A stretch of 35,852 bases of DNA from Chthoniobacteraceae bacterium (GTDB lineage Bacteria > Verrucomicrobiota > Verrucomicrobiia > Chthoniobacterales > Chthoniobacteraceae), in assembly GCA_947479475.1 (NCBI GenBank), contig CANJZW010000047.1, forward strand, positions 1 through 35,852. Reading direction: 5' to 3'. Positions 1 to 9,153 of this stretch are shown here, piece by piece. A program made the translations under genes and the position numbers. Each line of letters opens with the position of its first letter. Position 1 is the stretch's first letter. The notes under the pieces were generated by a model. It made no database searches, was not told the DNA's origin, and saw only the letters and a list, made by a program, of their open reading frames with translations.

Positions 1-803
1 TGAGAAAGTCCCTCGGAGCGGCCTTCTTCGCGGCCCATTTGAACGAGTCTGTCTGCTAGTGTCATGGTTTTAGCGTTGAGAGGTTGGGTCTGGATCCGGC
101 GGGTGCGACTCAGGAAGGCCGAGGCGTCGACATCCGAGTTGAGAATGTAGCGCAACAAACGCTCGAGTCCATCTCCGGAAATCTGGGGGAGCAAGGTTTC
201 ATCCCAGATCCAGTCGGTGAGCAGGTCAGATACCGGTTCGGCCTTCAGTGCCCTCAGGGTCAGGATGCCTTCCGGTGTGCCGCCGAGCGACTCGTAGGGC
301 GTACGTACCAACTCAATGATGTGATACATGAGGGTTGGCTGCCAGCCCGCCAGAAGCTTTGCAAACTGCGGGGGCATTTCCAGAATGTCCTCGAGCTTGT
401 TGGAGGTTTTCCATGGACGCCTCCCCTGCACCAACACCAACGGAAAGACGGGCGGCAGCTTTGCCGGCGAGGGATGCTCCTCGGCAAACCGCTGCCAGAC
501 GCGCACCACATACGCGAGCACGCGCAGCGCGATACGCGGGTCCTCGGTGCTCTGGTGTTCGAAAAGGATGTAAAGTAGAACCTCCGCCTCCTGAAAACGC
601 ACGCTGAAGAGCAGGTCGCTTTCGGAAGATTCGAACTGCGGGTCGATGAAGGACGAGGGCAGCAGTTGGAGGGAGTCCCAGAGGAAAAGGGGCGCGAGTT
701 GAGCGGGAAGATGGTGCTGGAAAAAGGCGCGCGCGTTGACGGGATTGGAAAAGGTGGCTTTGAGGAGTTTGTCGTTGGGTTGGTGGAGATCGTCTTCGTC
801 CAT
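1..803 (-). CDS. Rpn family recombination-promoting nuclease / putative transposase (PD-(D/E)XK, partial)
   Basis: An uninterrupted frame starts at the ATG at 803 and runs off the left edge, so at least 267 residues are present and the C-terminus is missing. The N-terminus has the look of the Rpn/YhgA-like family (Transposase_31, TIGR01784 type): a DKLLKATFSNPVNARAFF opening, then WDSLQLLPSSFID, then a nuclease core with Asp63 (SDLLFSVRF) and Glu82-His-Gln84 (LYILFEHQS), matching the D...ExQ pattern of PD-(D/E)XK enzymes. The visible end (MGREEGRSEGLS) resembles the charged, repetitive C-terminal tail common in this family. Members of the family are DNA endonucleases that raise RecA-independent recombination; they occur in multiple copies per genome, and their biological role is not settled. 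No neighbouring gene shares its strand. Family assignment is confident; activity is inferred. Confidence 0.88.
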   Translation of the reverse strand, partial: MDEDDLHQPNDKLLKATFSNPVNARAFFQHHLPAQLAPLFLWDSLQLLPSSFIDPQFESSESDLLFSVRFQEAEVLLYILFEHQSTEDPRIALRVLAYVVRVWQRFAEEHPSPAKLPPVFPLVLVQGRRPWKTSNKLEDILEMPPQFAKLLAGWQPTLMYHIIELVRTPYESLGGTPEGILTLRALKAEPVSDLLTDWIWDETLLPQISGDGLERLLRYILNSDVDASAFLSRTRRIQTQPLNAKTMTLADRLVQMGREEGRSEGLS

Positions 804-1125
804 GGTGAGCGGGCGCAGCCCTGCCATGGAACTCGGATACGGGGGCGGCTTTGGATGCCTGCGCGCTCCTACAGGCAGAGGCCGCCCGCCGAGCTCTGGC
901 GAAACTTGCAGGTGGCCGACTAGGCGATGCCGCTGGCCTGTGCCTTGAGGCGCTGCGGGTCGCCCCTCCGAAACTCTCGTCAAATTGAAGGTTGCAAATT
1001 GCGAGATTCAACTAACTGATGATATGAGCAACTTTAGATATGCAGGTAAGGTTGCGACTCAAATGCCTTTGGCCCGCACCGCCTGCACTCCCGCTGCACC
1101 CCTCACCACACCCACTCTCCCTGTT
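804..1125. other. Intergenic region between divergent genes, with a GC-rich hairpin
   Basis: This is 322 bases between the start of the Rpn-type gene and the chosen start of the NHL-repeat gene. It holds one clear inverted repeat (843-887, listed separately). From about 985 the base composition drops in GC (AAATTGCGAGATTCAACTAA), which is where a promoter for the rightward gene would be expected, but I cannot name convincing -35/-10 boxes. An in-frame extension of the NHL gene reaches back to 985 but lacks protein-like features. Confidence 0.5.
843..887. repeat. REP-like imperfect hairpin
   Basis: GGGCGGC at 843-849 pairs with GCCGCCC at 881-887, and inside it TGCCTG at 856-861 pairs with CAGGCA at 872-877, leaving a 10-base loop. 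The reverse strand contains CTGTAGGAGCGCG, reminiscent of the GTAGGAGCG core of extragenic palindromes in other bacteria. Only one copy was noticed in this window, so calling it a dispersed repeat is inference. Confidence 0.45.
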
Positions 1126-3072
1126 ATGCACGGCTCCCACCCGCTCTTCCGGCCTCTTCTCGTCTGCCTGCTGCTCGCCTTTGCCGCGCTTTTCCTCCCT
1201 GACCCCGCCCGCGCCCAGCAGGGCGGGCAGGACTACTGGCAGTGGACTGGCCGTGCCCTGGCCAGGCCCGGTGGTGTGACTATCAGCGGCGCAACTCTCG
1301 TTTCAGGCACCCAGAGAGTGGTGGCAGCCAGTACACTCGGTTTTTCGACGGGGATGCTGCTCAGCGGTTCGGGGGTCCCGACCGGCACTACCATTTCCTC
1401 CTTGAGCGGTGGCACCATCACGATGAGCGCCAATGCAACCACGAGCGGGACGTTGGTAAGCCTGTACGCACTTCCCAACGTCTTCCGAAAGTGCATCACC
1501 ATCTCGGACACCGCAATCTATGTGGGAACGCTCAACAGCAGTTCCAATTGCACTGCCATCGAGCAATACACCCTCGCGGGTGCGTACACCAAAACGTGGA
1601 CCGCTGCATTTACGAACATCGGAGGTCTGGCCGTGGACAGCTCTGGAAACGTGCACGCCTTTGACCAAGGCGCATCCACAGTGAAAGTATTCGACGGCGC
1701 GGGCACGCTGTTGCGCAGCTGGGGGAGCGCCGGGGCGGGGGACGGCCAGTTTTCGGCCGCCTCGGGTTATATGGTGCACGCCATCGCCGTGGATGAACTC
1801 AAAAACGTGTACATCGCGGACTGGGGAAACAGTCGGATCCAGGTTTTCGATAGCGCGGGAACCTTCAAATTTAAGTTTGGAACGCAAGGCGATCTGCCAG
1901 GCCAGTTTCAGAGTGGGCCTGCGGCGGTGGCGTATTCGCCCGATGGGTTTGTGCTGGGTTATGATACGCCATTGTTATGGTATCACATAACTCAGTTTTC
2001 AAAAGCGGGAGTATTTATCAATCGAAGCCCGCAACACACGGGGTTCTATTACCCAGCTCAGAATAGTCCTTATTATCAGAGCTATAGCGCTTATGGATAC
2101 GGCGGAGAGAAAGTTTTTGCAGTTAGTAAGGACTCGTTGCTTTTAGTTGGCAGCGAGGAGCCTGCAAATGGATATATTGGTACGCAAGCTGGATTAAGTC
2201 GCGTGTTTCAATGTAACAATCTTTCTGTGGTTTCCGCGGCTAAGTTTTCGACCTATGTGACCACGCGCGGTGCCGCCTTTGATTTATACGGTAATGTCTG
2301 GGCCGTCCGGGGTACCGCCGTCGAGTGTCTGGACCGTCGCATGCGGTTTGATGTGTACAAGCCGTCCAAAGCCTTGCCGCAACCGCTGGTGCTCAAGGTT
2401 TCACAGCAGCCTGGATCCACCGTTGTAAATATTGACTATCAGGTGAACGCCCCGGGCACCGCGACTTTGGAAACCGCGATCGCGGCGTTTATTGGAAGCG
2501 CGCGCAGCTGGGACAAGCTGGTGGTTCCCAAAACATTTTCGGGCTCCACAACGGGGGTGATTGGGACGGGCGTCCCGACCGGCACCAAGGTGCGCGTGAG
2601 TTGGGATGCCGCAGTGGACATGCCGGGCCAGGCGTTCGCGAGCATGGCCTTCGAGGTGCTTGCCAGAGATGACCGGGATTTGGTGGGCGTCCACTATGCG
2701 ATCATCCCGGCAGACGCCACCAACCCCGCGCCCCTGAAAATCAGCAACAACCCCGTCCAGGACACTGATATTTGGGACATGCTTCTGTGGTTGCTCTTGA
2801 AGGGAGACTCGCGGCTGTCGGTTTCTACGACCAAGGTGATGCTCACGACTGCGGGGCAAACCTACATCAGTGGCGCTCCGTCACTTCTGAGCGGCACGTC
2901 CTTGGCGAACACGGCCCACAATGGCTCGGTGGTTACGACCCAAGGCCGGCAGTTTGCCTACAAATATCTAAACTGCAGACCGATCACCGCTGCCGAAAAA
3001 GTGCGAGCACTGGCCGGGAATTTCGGGCTGAACTCCGTCACGGACAACTCCGTGATCAGCCTTGCCCCGTAG
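1126..3072 (+). CDS. Secreted NHL-repeat (beta-propeller) protein
   Basis: With the ATG at 1126 the product is 648 residues and opens with a clean signal peptide (MHGSHPLFRPLL, a Leu/Ala-rich core, then PARAQQ with cleavage after ARA). The frame stays open back to 985, but using those codons would bury the signal peptide. After an N-terminal module rich in Gly/Ser/Thr (TGMLLSGSGVPTGTTIS, a short repeat type often seen in secreted bacterial proteins) come NHL-type blades: GGLAVDSSGNVHAFDQG...VKVFDGAGTLLRSWG, AIAVDELKNVYIADWGNSR...QVFDSAGTFKFKFG, then weaker blades. The C-terminal third is Ig/fibronectin-like, with a VSWDAAVDMPGQAFASMAFE stretch followed by VLARD. NHL propellers usually mediate protein or ligand binding; the ligand is unknown. 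The next gene begins 33 bases downstream and is also secreted, so the two may be co-transcribed and act together at the surface (inference). Confidence 0.8.
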   Translation: MHGSHPLFRPLLVCLLLAFAALFLPDPARAQQGGQDYWQWTGRALARPGGVTISGATLVSGTQRVVAASTLGFSTGMLLSGSGVPTGTTISSLSGGTITMSANATTSGTLVSLYALPNVFRKCITISDTAIYVGTLNSSSNCTAIEQYTLAGAYTKTWTAAFTNIGGLAVDSSGNVHAFDQGASTVKVFDGAGTLLRSWGSAGAGDGQFSAASGYMVHAIAVDELKNVYIADWGNSRIQVFDSAGTFKFKFGTQGDLPGQFQSGPAAVAYSPDGFVLGYDTPLLWYHITQFSKAGVFINRSPQHTGFYYPAQNSPYYQSYSAYGYGGEKVFAVSKDSLLLVGSEEPANGYIGTQAGLSRVFQCNNLSVVSAAKFSTYVTTRGAAFDLYGNVWAVRGTAVECLDRRMRFDVYKPSKALPQPLVLKVSQQPGSTVVNIDYQVNAPGTATLETAIAAFIGSARSWDKLVVPKTFSGSTTGVIGTGVPTGTKVRVSWDAAVDMPGQAFASMAFEVLARDDRDLVGVHYAIIPADATNPAPLKISNNPVQDTDIWDMLLWLLLKGDSRLSVSTTKVMLTTAGQTYISGAPSLLSGTSLANTAHNGSVVTTQGRQFAYKYLNCRPITAAEKVRALAGNFGLNSVTDNSVISLAP

Positions 3073-3105
3073 CTTCGCGAGGTTCTGGAACTGAGGTCAA
3101 AACCT

Positions 3106-6100
3106 GTGCAAACGCTGCGCTCAATCTGGAGGGGTCTGCCGGGATGGTTCCTGGGACTGTCCGCTTGTTTGCTTCTGAGCGCGCAAGCGTACGGCATTTT
3201 CGTCCAGATTGACGAAAAAACAAACCCGGATGGGTTCTTTACAAAGACTACGCCGTCCACCACCAGCACCGTTTACACCTCAACCACTGCGGCGCTGACC
3301 GTAAACAGCTACCGCTTCGCCTACTGGACCCTCAACGGAGTCCGACAGCACGATGCCACCGACCGCGCCAGCAACCCCGTGGTTTTCACCCCGACGGCCG
3401 ACACGACGCTAATGGCCGTCTACCTGCTGGCCACTCTGGACACCGATGGAGACGGGCTCCTCGATGTTTACGAACAGGAGTTTTTTGGAGACCTGACCCA
3501 GAATGGCCTCTCGGATGGCGACGGCGACGGGTTTAGTGTGCAGCTGGAGATGCTTTTGGGATACCACCCCGGTATTTTCAACTGGATCTCGGAAGGGGGG
3601 CTGGAGCGCCGCTCCAGCGACACCACCAACATTCTGCTCAATCTGGGATATTACGAGGTTACGGCGGTGAGCGATCCCCCCGGCCTCGTGGGCCCTGTTT
3701 CGCAATACGCCACTGGCGGAACCTTGGTTACGCTTCCTACCCCCACTGCCTCCGTAGTCGGATTTAATTTCGTGGGTTGGTATGCCTCGGATGGTTCGCG
3801 GGCTGACAGCCCTGTGACAAAACAACCGGCCGTGGTGGGTGTTTCCGCGGCTTCTGTCTTCACTGCGAAATATGTATCCGCCACGCTGGATACCGATGCC
3901 GACGGTCTGCTCGATTGGTTCGAGTGGTTTTCCTTTTCGAGTCTGAGTTCCACTGCCGCCTCCGATCCGGACAACGATGGGCTGAGCATTTTGCTTGAAC
4001 AAGTGCTGGGGTACACGCCCTTCATCTCTGATGTGTTGTGCGAGGGAGGCGTGGCAAGGCGTTCTTCGGACCTGACTGACATCAATCTGGCTGGCTATTT
4101 TTCGCTGCAAATCATCAGTAATCCCGCGGGACTTCAGGCGGGGAGCCTGACCTGGGGGGCGCCGGGCAGCTCGGTGGACACGCCAAACCTGCTCAATACC
4201 AATGTAAACGGATACCGGTTTACGGGCTGGGATGTGGATGGCGTGCGCGTGGTCGACAGCACGGGGGCGTCGGCGGGCAAAACCACGGTTTTATTGAACT
4301 CCAACAAAGTGGCGACGGCACAATTCCTCTTGGACACGGTCGACAGCGATGCTGATATGATAGCCGACTGGATTGAGGCCTTTTATTACGCCGGCAGCCT
4401 TTTGGGAAATGCACTAAGCGATGCAGAAAACGACGGCTTCACCTTTGCGCTGGAAACACTGCTGGGGTTTCATCCGCGGGTCTTCAACCTTGTGCGAGAG
4501 GGTGGCGTGAGCCGGCGCAGTACGGATTCGGTGAGCGCCCCGTACATCATTTTAAATTGGCGGCCTACAATCACGGGGCAGCCAGCCGGATTGACTGTGG
4601 CTACGGGTAGCAGTTTCAGTTTGACGGTCGTCGCGGCCAGTTTTGCGACCCCGAATTACCAGTGGCGCAAAGGGGGAGTGAACATCAGCGGTGGGACGGG
4701 CGCCACCTTTACGGTTCCATCCGCCGCGTTGGCAAACACGGCTCTTTACGATATTGTAGTGACTGATATTTACGGGACGGTCACGAGTGAAGCGGCCGGG
4801 GTGAGTGTGGATGGTCTGCCGATGGTCACCATCAGCCCGGCTTCGCAGCTTGCGGTGAACCCGGGCGCCACGGCGACTCTCAATGCAATGGCGGTTGGGA
4901 CGGCTCCCATCACCTACCAGTGGCGTAAGAACAGCGTTGCGATTACGGGGGGTACGGCCGCGGTTTACACCCTCCCGAGTGCGCAGTTGGCCAATGCGGG
5001 ATCTTATGACGTTGTAATTACCAATCCAACCGGCTCGGCAACCAGCAGCGCAACGGTTTTGTCCATCAACGCGGGGGTGGTCATCACTGGCAACCCAGCC
5101 AGCCAGAATATCCTCGCCGCGGGGAGTGTCTCGTTTTCTGTAACTGCAACTGGTACGGGGCCTCTAACGTATCAGTGGCACAAGGACGGCTCGGATATCC
5201 TGGGCGCGACCACCGCGAGTTACAGAAAAGTCTCAGCAATACCAGCGGATGCCGGAGTGTACGATGTCTCAGTCACCAACGTGGTTGGAAGCGTCGGTAG
5301 TGCAGTCGCTACCCTCGTAGTCAACTCCCCTGTGACGATCCTCGCCCAGCCAGTTTCCCTCACCAAAAATGCGGGTGTCAGCGCTGTTTTCAGCGTCACG
5401 GCAACGGGAACGGTCCCTCTTTCCTATCAGTGGTATAAAGGGCTCACTGCAATTTCTGGAGCAACGGCTGCAAGCTACACCATAGCCTCTCCCGGTGGCG
5501 CAGATTCGGGAATTTACACGGTCTCCGTGACAAACCTGGTTGGGAGCGTCGCCAGCGCAGCGGCCACGCTACTCGTCAACGACCCGCTCACGATCGTAAC
5601 GCAACCCGCCGCGCTCATTGTCAGTGCGGCGGACAGCGCTACATTCTCGGTGCTCGCCACCGGCACGGCGCCGCTGACCTATCAATGGCGAAAGAATGGG
5701 GTTAACATTCCGGGCGCGACTTCCGCTTCGTACGCGATCCCCAGCGCAGTGTCAGGCAGCGCCGGATCTTATGTTGTCGTCGTCACCAATCCCGCGGGCA
5801 GCGTCACGAGTGCTTCCGCCGCACTTACCGTGAACTCGCCTGTCGCCATCACCACGCAGCCGGTCTCGCTCATTAAAACCGTGGGCGCTTCTGCCACCTT
5901 CAGCGTGGTCGCTACAGGCACGGCTCCGATCACGTACCAATGGCGCAAGGATGGCACCGACATCGCGGGCGCGGTGTCGGCCTCATACACGATTTCGGCC
6001 ACCGTCAACGGCGATGCGGCGTCCTACGACGTGGTGATGACAAATCCGGCTGGCAGCCGCACCAGCGCCGCTGCGACACTCACGGTCAACACGCCAATCG

Positions 6101-8043
6101 CCATCACCGCACAACCTGTGGCTCTCACGCGGAACGTGGGTGTGAGCGCGGTCTTCACCGTGGTTGCCACGGGCACGGCGCCGCTTACTTATCAGTGGCG
6201 CAAGGGAGCGGCCAATATCAGCGGCGCGACTTCGGCAACGTATACCATCTCTGCTCCGGCTTTAGCGGATGCTGCTTCCTACAGCGTAAACGTCACCAAT
6301 GTGGTCGGGACTGTGGCTTCCAACGCGGTGACACTCACCGTAAACACACCTCTCGCCATTACCCTGCAGCCGGTTTCCGTAATCAAAACCGTCGGCAGCG
6401 CTGCCGCATTCAGCGTCACGGCAACCGGCACGACCCCCATCGCCTACCAGTGGCGCAAGGACGGCACCGCCATCTCCGGTGCCACGGCGTCCTCGTATAC
6501 CACCGGTTTGTTGTTGGAAAGCCACGCGGGCAGTTACGATGTGGTCCTGATAAACCCCGCCGGCAGCCTCACCAGCAGCGCCGCTGTTCTGAAAGTGGAA
6601 ACGCCACCCACGCTCACCACGATTCCAGTGAATACGTCTGTTATCGTAGGCATGTCGGCCTCTTTGCGCGTGGCAGCAACTGATGTGGGGCCGGTTGTTT
6701 ATCAGTGGCGCAAAGGTGGCATGCCTATCGCGGGAGCCACCAGTGCGACTTATGCCATCACACTGGCGCAGACCGGCGACGCAGGCAGCTACGACTGTGT
6801 GGTGACCGGCACCAAGGGCGCGGTGACGACCGTTCCCGTTGTGCTGGCCGTAAACAAACCCACGGCGCCCACGATCTCGGTGCATCCCGTGAGCGCTGGG
6901 TTGCCTCTTGGTTCGGCTTACACGCTTAAAGTGACGGCTGCGGCGAGCGCTGGAATTGTCACCTACCAGTGGTTTACGGACAAAGTTTTGATCGCCGGCG
7001 CTACCGGCGCTACGTACACGATCCCCTCGCTTTCCGCCAACAGCTGGGGAGCTTATACGGTGGCCATCACCAACTCGGTGGGGACACTCACGAGCGCCAC
7101 GGCGATGGTTACGATCATCGGGCCGCCTGTGATTTATTCCGACCCGCTTTCTATTGTGGTGCCTTTTGGCAGTGTGGGAACGGTGTCCGCGAAGGTGCTG
7201 TGTGTGTCCTCCTTTACCTATCACTGGAAGAAAAACGGGGTCTTGATCGGTACGCCGGTAACGGTCAACGGGGGAGCATCGCCGATCACGATGACGTACA
7301 CGATCTCCAACGCGACGACGGATTCGGAGGGGCTGTATTCCGTGAGCGCGTACAACACGCAGGGGGCTGTGGAGAGTCATCCGGCGATTGTGCAGCTGGA
7401 CGTTGCCTTTTACTCGACCCGTCTATTGCGAGCGGGGCGGACGTTTGATTTGCGCAAAGTGGTGAACAACGGGGTGGTGGACTTGCAGGGGAAGGTGCCA
7501 TCCAACGATATTCTTCAGACCCTTATCCGCACAAGCCAACCTGCCTCGGTTTGGTGGTCCTGGGGACCGATGTCCGTGGGGGCGTTCAAGCCCATTCCGG
7601 GCGCTACCAGCGGCAATATGGATTTTGCGGCGTTTGGGCTGAACAAGAAACCTGGGCAGTTCATGCTGACGGTTAAGGTTGGGGCGTTGCCTTCGAAGTC
7701 GATCAAGTTTTTGGTGACCTCCTGGGCGCCTGCAATCCCCACGACGACTCTGCCTTCGGGAGGCTTGAGTATTGTGAGCCAGCCCCAATCGCTCACGCTC
7801 AACGCCGGCGGCGCCGCCAATTTCGGCGTGTTTGTGAGCGGATCCCCCAGCGTCTTTAGCTGGTACAAGATCAACCTCGCCGGAACGCGAACGCTTGTGA
7901 GTAGCGGTTCCAGCCCGTTCCTCTCGCTAAGCCCGGTGCAGGCCTCCGATGCGGCCCGCTACTTCGTGGTCTGCGCAGATTTGCTTGGCAACACCATCGA
8001 AAGCGCCGCGGCTCAACTCACGGTTTTACCCAAAGGCGATTAA
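3106..8043 (+). CDS. Giant secreted multi-Ig-domain protein with TSP3-like calcium repeats
   Basis: 1645 residues starting at GTG 3106, with a good ribosome-binding site (TGAGGT at 3092-3097). A signal peptide is visible (GWFLGLSACLLLSAQAYG). Residues about 30-480 contain three copies of a ~150-residue module: an InlB-B-repeat-like stretch (YRFAYWTLNGVR; FNFVGWYASDGSR; YRFTGWDVDGVR), an Asp-rich calcium-type motif (DTDGDGLLD; DTDADGLLD; DSDADMIAD) and an EGG-x-x-RRS/T-D ending. Residues about 486-1433 hold eleven consecutive ~85-residue Ig-like domains with the pattern QP...ATGTAPLTYQWRKDG...GATSASYTI...DAGSYDVVVTN..GS..S..A.LTVN. A ~120-residue spacer follows, then a twelfth Ig-like domain to the end. 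The Ig domains lack the disulfide cysteines. There is no sortase or other anchoring motif. An adhesive or structural extracellular role is likely by family; the ligand is unknown. It probably forms an operon with the NHL protein 33 bases upstream. Confidence 0.85.
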   Translation: MQTLRSIWRGLPGWFLGLSACLLLSAQAYGIFVQIDEKTNPDGFFTKTTPSTTSTVYTSTTAALTVNSYRFAYWTLNGVRQHDATDRASNPVVFTPTADTTLMAVYLLATLDTDGDGLLDVYEQEFFGDLTQNGLSDGDGDGFSVQLEMLLGYHPGIFNWISEGGLERRSSDTTNILLNLGYYEVTAVSDPPGLVGPVSQYATGGTLVTLPTPTASVVGFNFVGWYASDGSRADSPVTKQPAVVGVSAASVFTAKYVSATLDTDADGLLDWFEWFSFSSLSSTAASDPDNDGLSILLEQVLGYTPFISDVLCEGGVARRSSDLTDINLAGYFSLQIISNPAGLQAGSLTWGAPGSSVDTPNLLNTNVNGYRFTGWDVDGVRVVDSTGASAGKTTVLLNSNKVATAQFLLDTVDSDADMIADWIEAFYYAGSLLGNALSDAENDGFTFALETLLGFHPRVFNLVREGGVSRRSTDSVSAPYIILNWRPTITGQPAGLTVATGSSFSLTVVAASFATPNYQWRKGGVNISGGTGATFTVPSAALANTALYDIVVTDIYGTVTSEAAGVSVDGLPMVTISPASQLAVNPGATATLNAMAVGTAPITYQWRKNSVAITGGTAAVYTLPSAQLANAGSYDVVITNPTGSATSSATVLSINAGVVITGNPASQNILAAGSVSFSVTATGTGPLTYQWHKDGSDILGATTASYRKVSAIPADAGVYDVSVTNVVGSVGSAVATLVVNSPVTILAQPVSLTKNAGVSAVFSVTATGTVPLSYQWYKGLTAISGATAASYTIASPGGADSGIYTVSVTNLVGSVASAAATLLVNDPLTIVTQPAALIVSAADSATFSVLATGTAPLTYQWRKNGVNIPGATSASYAIPSAVSGSAGSYVVVVTNPAGSVTSASAALTVNSPVAITTQPVSLIKTVGASATFSVVATGTAPITYQWRKDGTDIAGAVSASYTISATVNGDAASYDVVMTNPAGSRTSAAATLTVNTPIAITAQPVALTRNVGVSAVFTVVATGTAPLTYQWRKGAANISGATSATYTISAPALADAASYSVNVTNVVGTVASNAVTLTVNTPLAITLQPVSVIKTVGSAAAFSVTATGTTPIAYQWRKDGTAISGATASSYTTGLLLESHAGSYDVVLINPAGSLTSSAAVLKVETPPTLTTIPVNTSVIVGMSASLRVAATDVGPVVYQWRKGGMPIAGATSATYAITLAQTGDAGSYDCVVTGTKGAVTTVPVVLAVNKPTAPTISVHPVSAGLPLGSAYTLKVTAAASAGIVTYQWFTDKVLIAGATGATYTIPSLSANSWGAYTVAITNSVGTLTSATAMVTIIGPPVIYSDPLSIVVPFGSVGTVSAKVLCVSSFTYHWKKNGVLIGTPVTVNGGASPITMTYTISNATTDSEGLYSVSAYNTQGAVESHPAIVQLDVAFYSTRLLRAGRTFDLRKVVNNGVVDLQGKVPSNDILQTLIRTSQPASVWWSWGPMSVGAFKPIPGATSGNMDFAAFGLNKKPGQFMLTVKVGALPSKSIKFLVTSWAPAIPTTTLPSGGLSIVSQPQSLTLNAGGAANFGVFVSGSPSVFSWYKINLAGTRTLVSSGSSPFLSLSPVQASDAARYFVVCADLLGNTIESAAAQLTVLPKGD
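4561..7405 (+). repeat. Tandem Ig-domain repeats within the CDS (eleven units, ~252 bp period)
   Basis: Eleven direct repeats of about 250-260 bp encode the Ig-like domains. Central copies (about 5330-6600) are the most alike in protein sequence and share DNA strings such as CAGTGGCGCAAG and GGCACGGC, while the outer copies are more diverged. This suggests expansion by unequal recombination from the middle of the array. Confidence 0.75.
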
Positions 8044-8089
8044 ACGCGGCCACTCATCCCTCTTCCTTCTCTTCGCGATCTACCCAGCC

Positions 8090-8914
8090 AAGCTGAATCT
8101 AGCGATCACTGGGGCGGCCCGCGCGATGTCCAATACGGCGGAGGCCCGCAAAAACAGCGTTTGAAAGATCGCATCGGGCTCGAAGCTGGAGACGGATCAC
8201 AGCGACACTGCGGCGGCAAGCATCGCGATGAAGTTTAAAAGTAATGGAGTGGTTACGGGTGCATTGGAGGCGAACATGAGCAACGCCTTGTCGTATCTGG
8301 GGGCGCAGGCGGATAGCTTGAAGCAGCTTGGGCAGCACCTGGACCGGATGAGTGAACTCGTGACGTCTATGGGTGATTCGACGAAGACTACAACAGACTA
8401 GGAAAGCTATTTGGCAGAGTTCAACCCATTGCGTGGGGAAGTCGTGGAGGTGCAGAGTGCGCAGTTCAATGGGCTGGATTTAGTTTATTTGCAGGGGGAT
8501 GCGGCAACGCAGCAGGTGCAGTTGAGCGCTACAAACAGTAGCGCTACGATGGGTTTAACGCAGGCCGACATGAGCAAGCAGGCGGGTTGGGTGGCGCTTC
8601 TGAGTTTTTCAGCGCCCTACACGGGATTGGAAGGTATCTCGGACACGCCTGCGAATTTGGTGGATCCGAATGTGCTGGGAGGTGCGTCGTTTTTTGAAGG
8701 GATGAACCAAGAGATTTCGGGGCTGATTTCCAAAAACGGCTCGCAGCAGAAGGGAGTTTCGGCGGAGAACGCGTACAGTCAGATAGCCGCCGTGGATGTG
8801 GCGAAGTAGCTCACGCAGATGACGTGCACAAACATTTTGATGCAGAGCGGTTCGGCAATGATGTCGCAGGCGAAAGAGGCGGCGCAGTCTGTGTTGAAGC
8901 TGTTTGGTGTTTAG
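8090..8914 (+). pseudogene. Flagellin pseudogene (three in-frame stop codons)
   Basis: One reading frame, read through stops, gives a flagellin from end to end. N-terminal part: NLAITGAARAMSNTAEARKNS, stop, KIASGSKLETDHSDTAAASI, like the conserved SLxRLSSGSKIxSPADDAAGLAI. Next come ALEANMSNALSYLGAQADSL and GQHLDRMSELVTSMGDSTK, a stop, and YLAEFNPLRGEVVEVQSAQFNG, like the flagellin D0/D1 segment. C-terminal part: YSQIAAVDVAK, stop, LTQMTCTNILMQSGSAMMSQAKE then AAQSVLKLFGV, like ...LARYNILVQSGTAMLAQAN...ALxLL. The stops are TGA 8162-8164, TAG 8399-8401 and TAG 8807-8809, with the final TAG at 8912-8914. No frameshift is visible and no obvious start codon remains. No other flagellar gene is in the window. 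Flagellin identity rests on motif recall. Confidence 0.82.
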
Positions 8915-8981
8915 AGTTCACTCAAACGGCGGGCTGGAGTTTGGTGTGGGCGAGAAGGATGAAATATTGGGCCGCAGACTT

Positions 8982-9049
8982 GCCTCATCACGGGCGTAAG
9001 TTGCGAGCTTGCCTTGCCACACGGATGAGGCGGGCTTTAAAAAGCCGCC
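8982..9049. terminator. Two adjacent inverted repeats, possible terminator
   Basis: GCCTCATC at 8982-8989 pairs with GATGAGGC at 9024-9031. Overlapping its right arm is GGCGGGCTTTAAAAAGCCGCC at 9029-9049, a hairpin with one bulge. They lie between the flagellin relic and hrpB and could have terminated the former flagellin transcript. There is no long T-run, so the call is tentative. Confidence 0.4.
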
Positions 9050-9153
9050 GGATTGAAGGGAGGTGGATCTGTGACCATTGGCTTGCTAGATCGGGTTGTT
9101 CGCCCCACGTTCCTCATCTTTTAGGAGACGTCTTTGGCGTCCCAAATTTATCC

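Noticed and set aside
985-1125. N-terminal extension of the NHL-repeat protein
   Set aside because: The frame is open, but it would place 47 non-signal residues in front of a clean signal peptide that starts at 1126.
6262-7380. 372-codon minus-strand frame opposite the Ig-repeat gene
   Set aside because: It is an antisense shadow of high-GC repeats with Arg/His-rich composition and no recognisable motif.
8824-9153. 110-codon upstream extension of hrpB
   Set aside because: It overlaps the flagellin relic in another frame and has no helicase similarity; HrpB-like sequence starts around the ATG at 9154.
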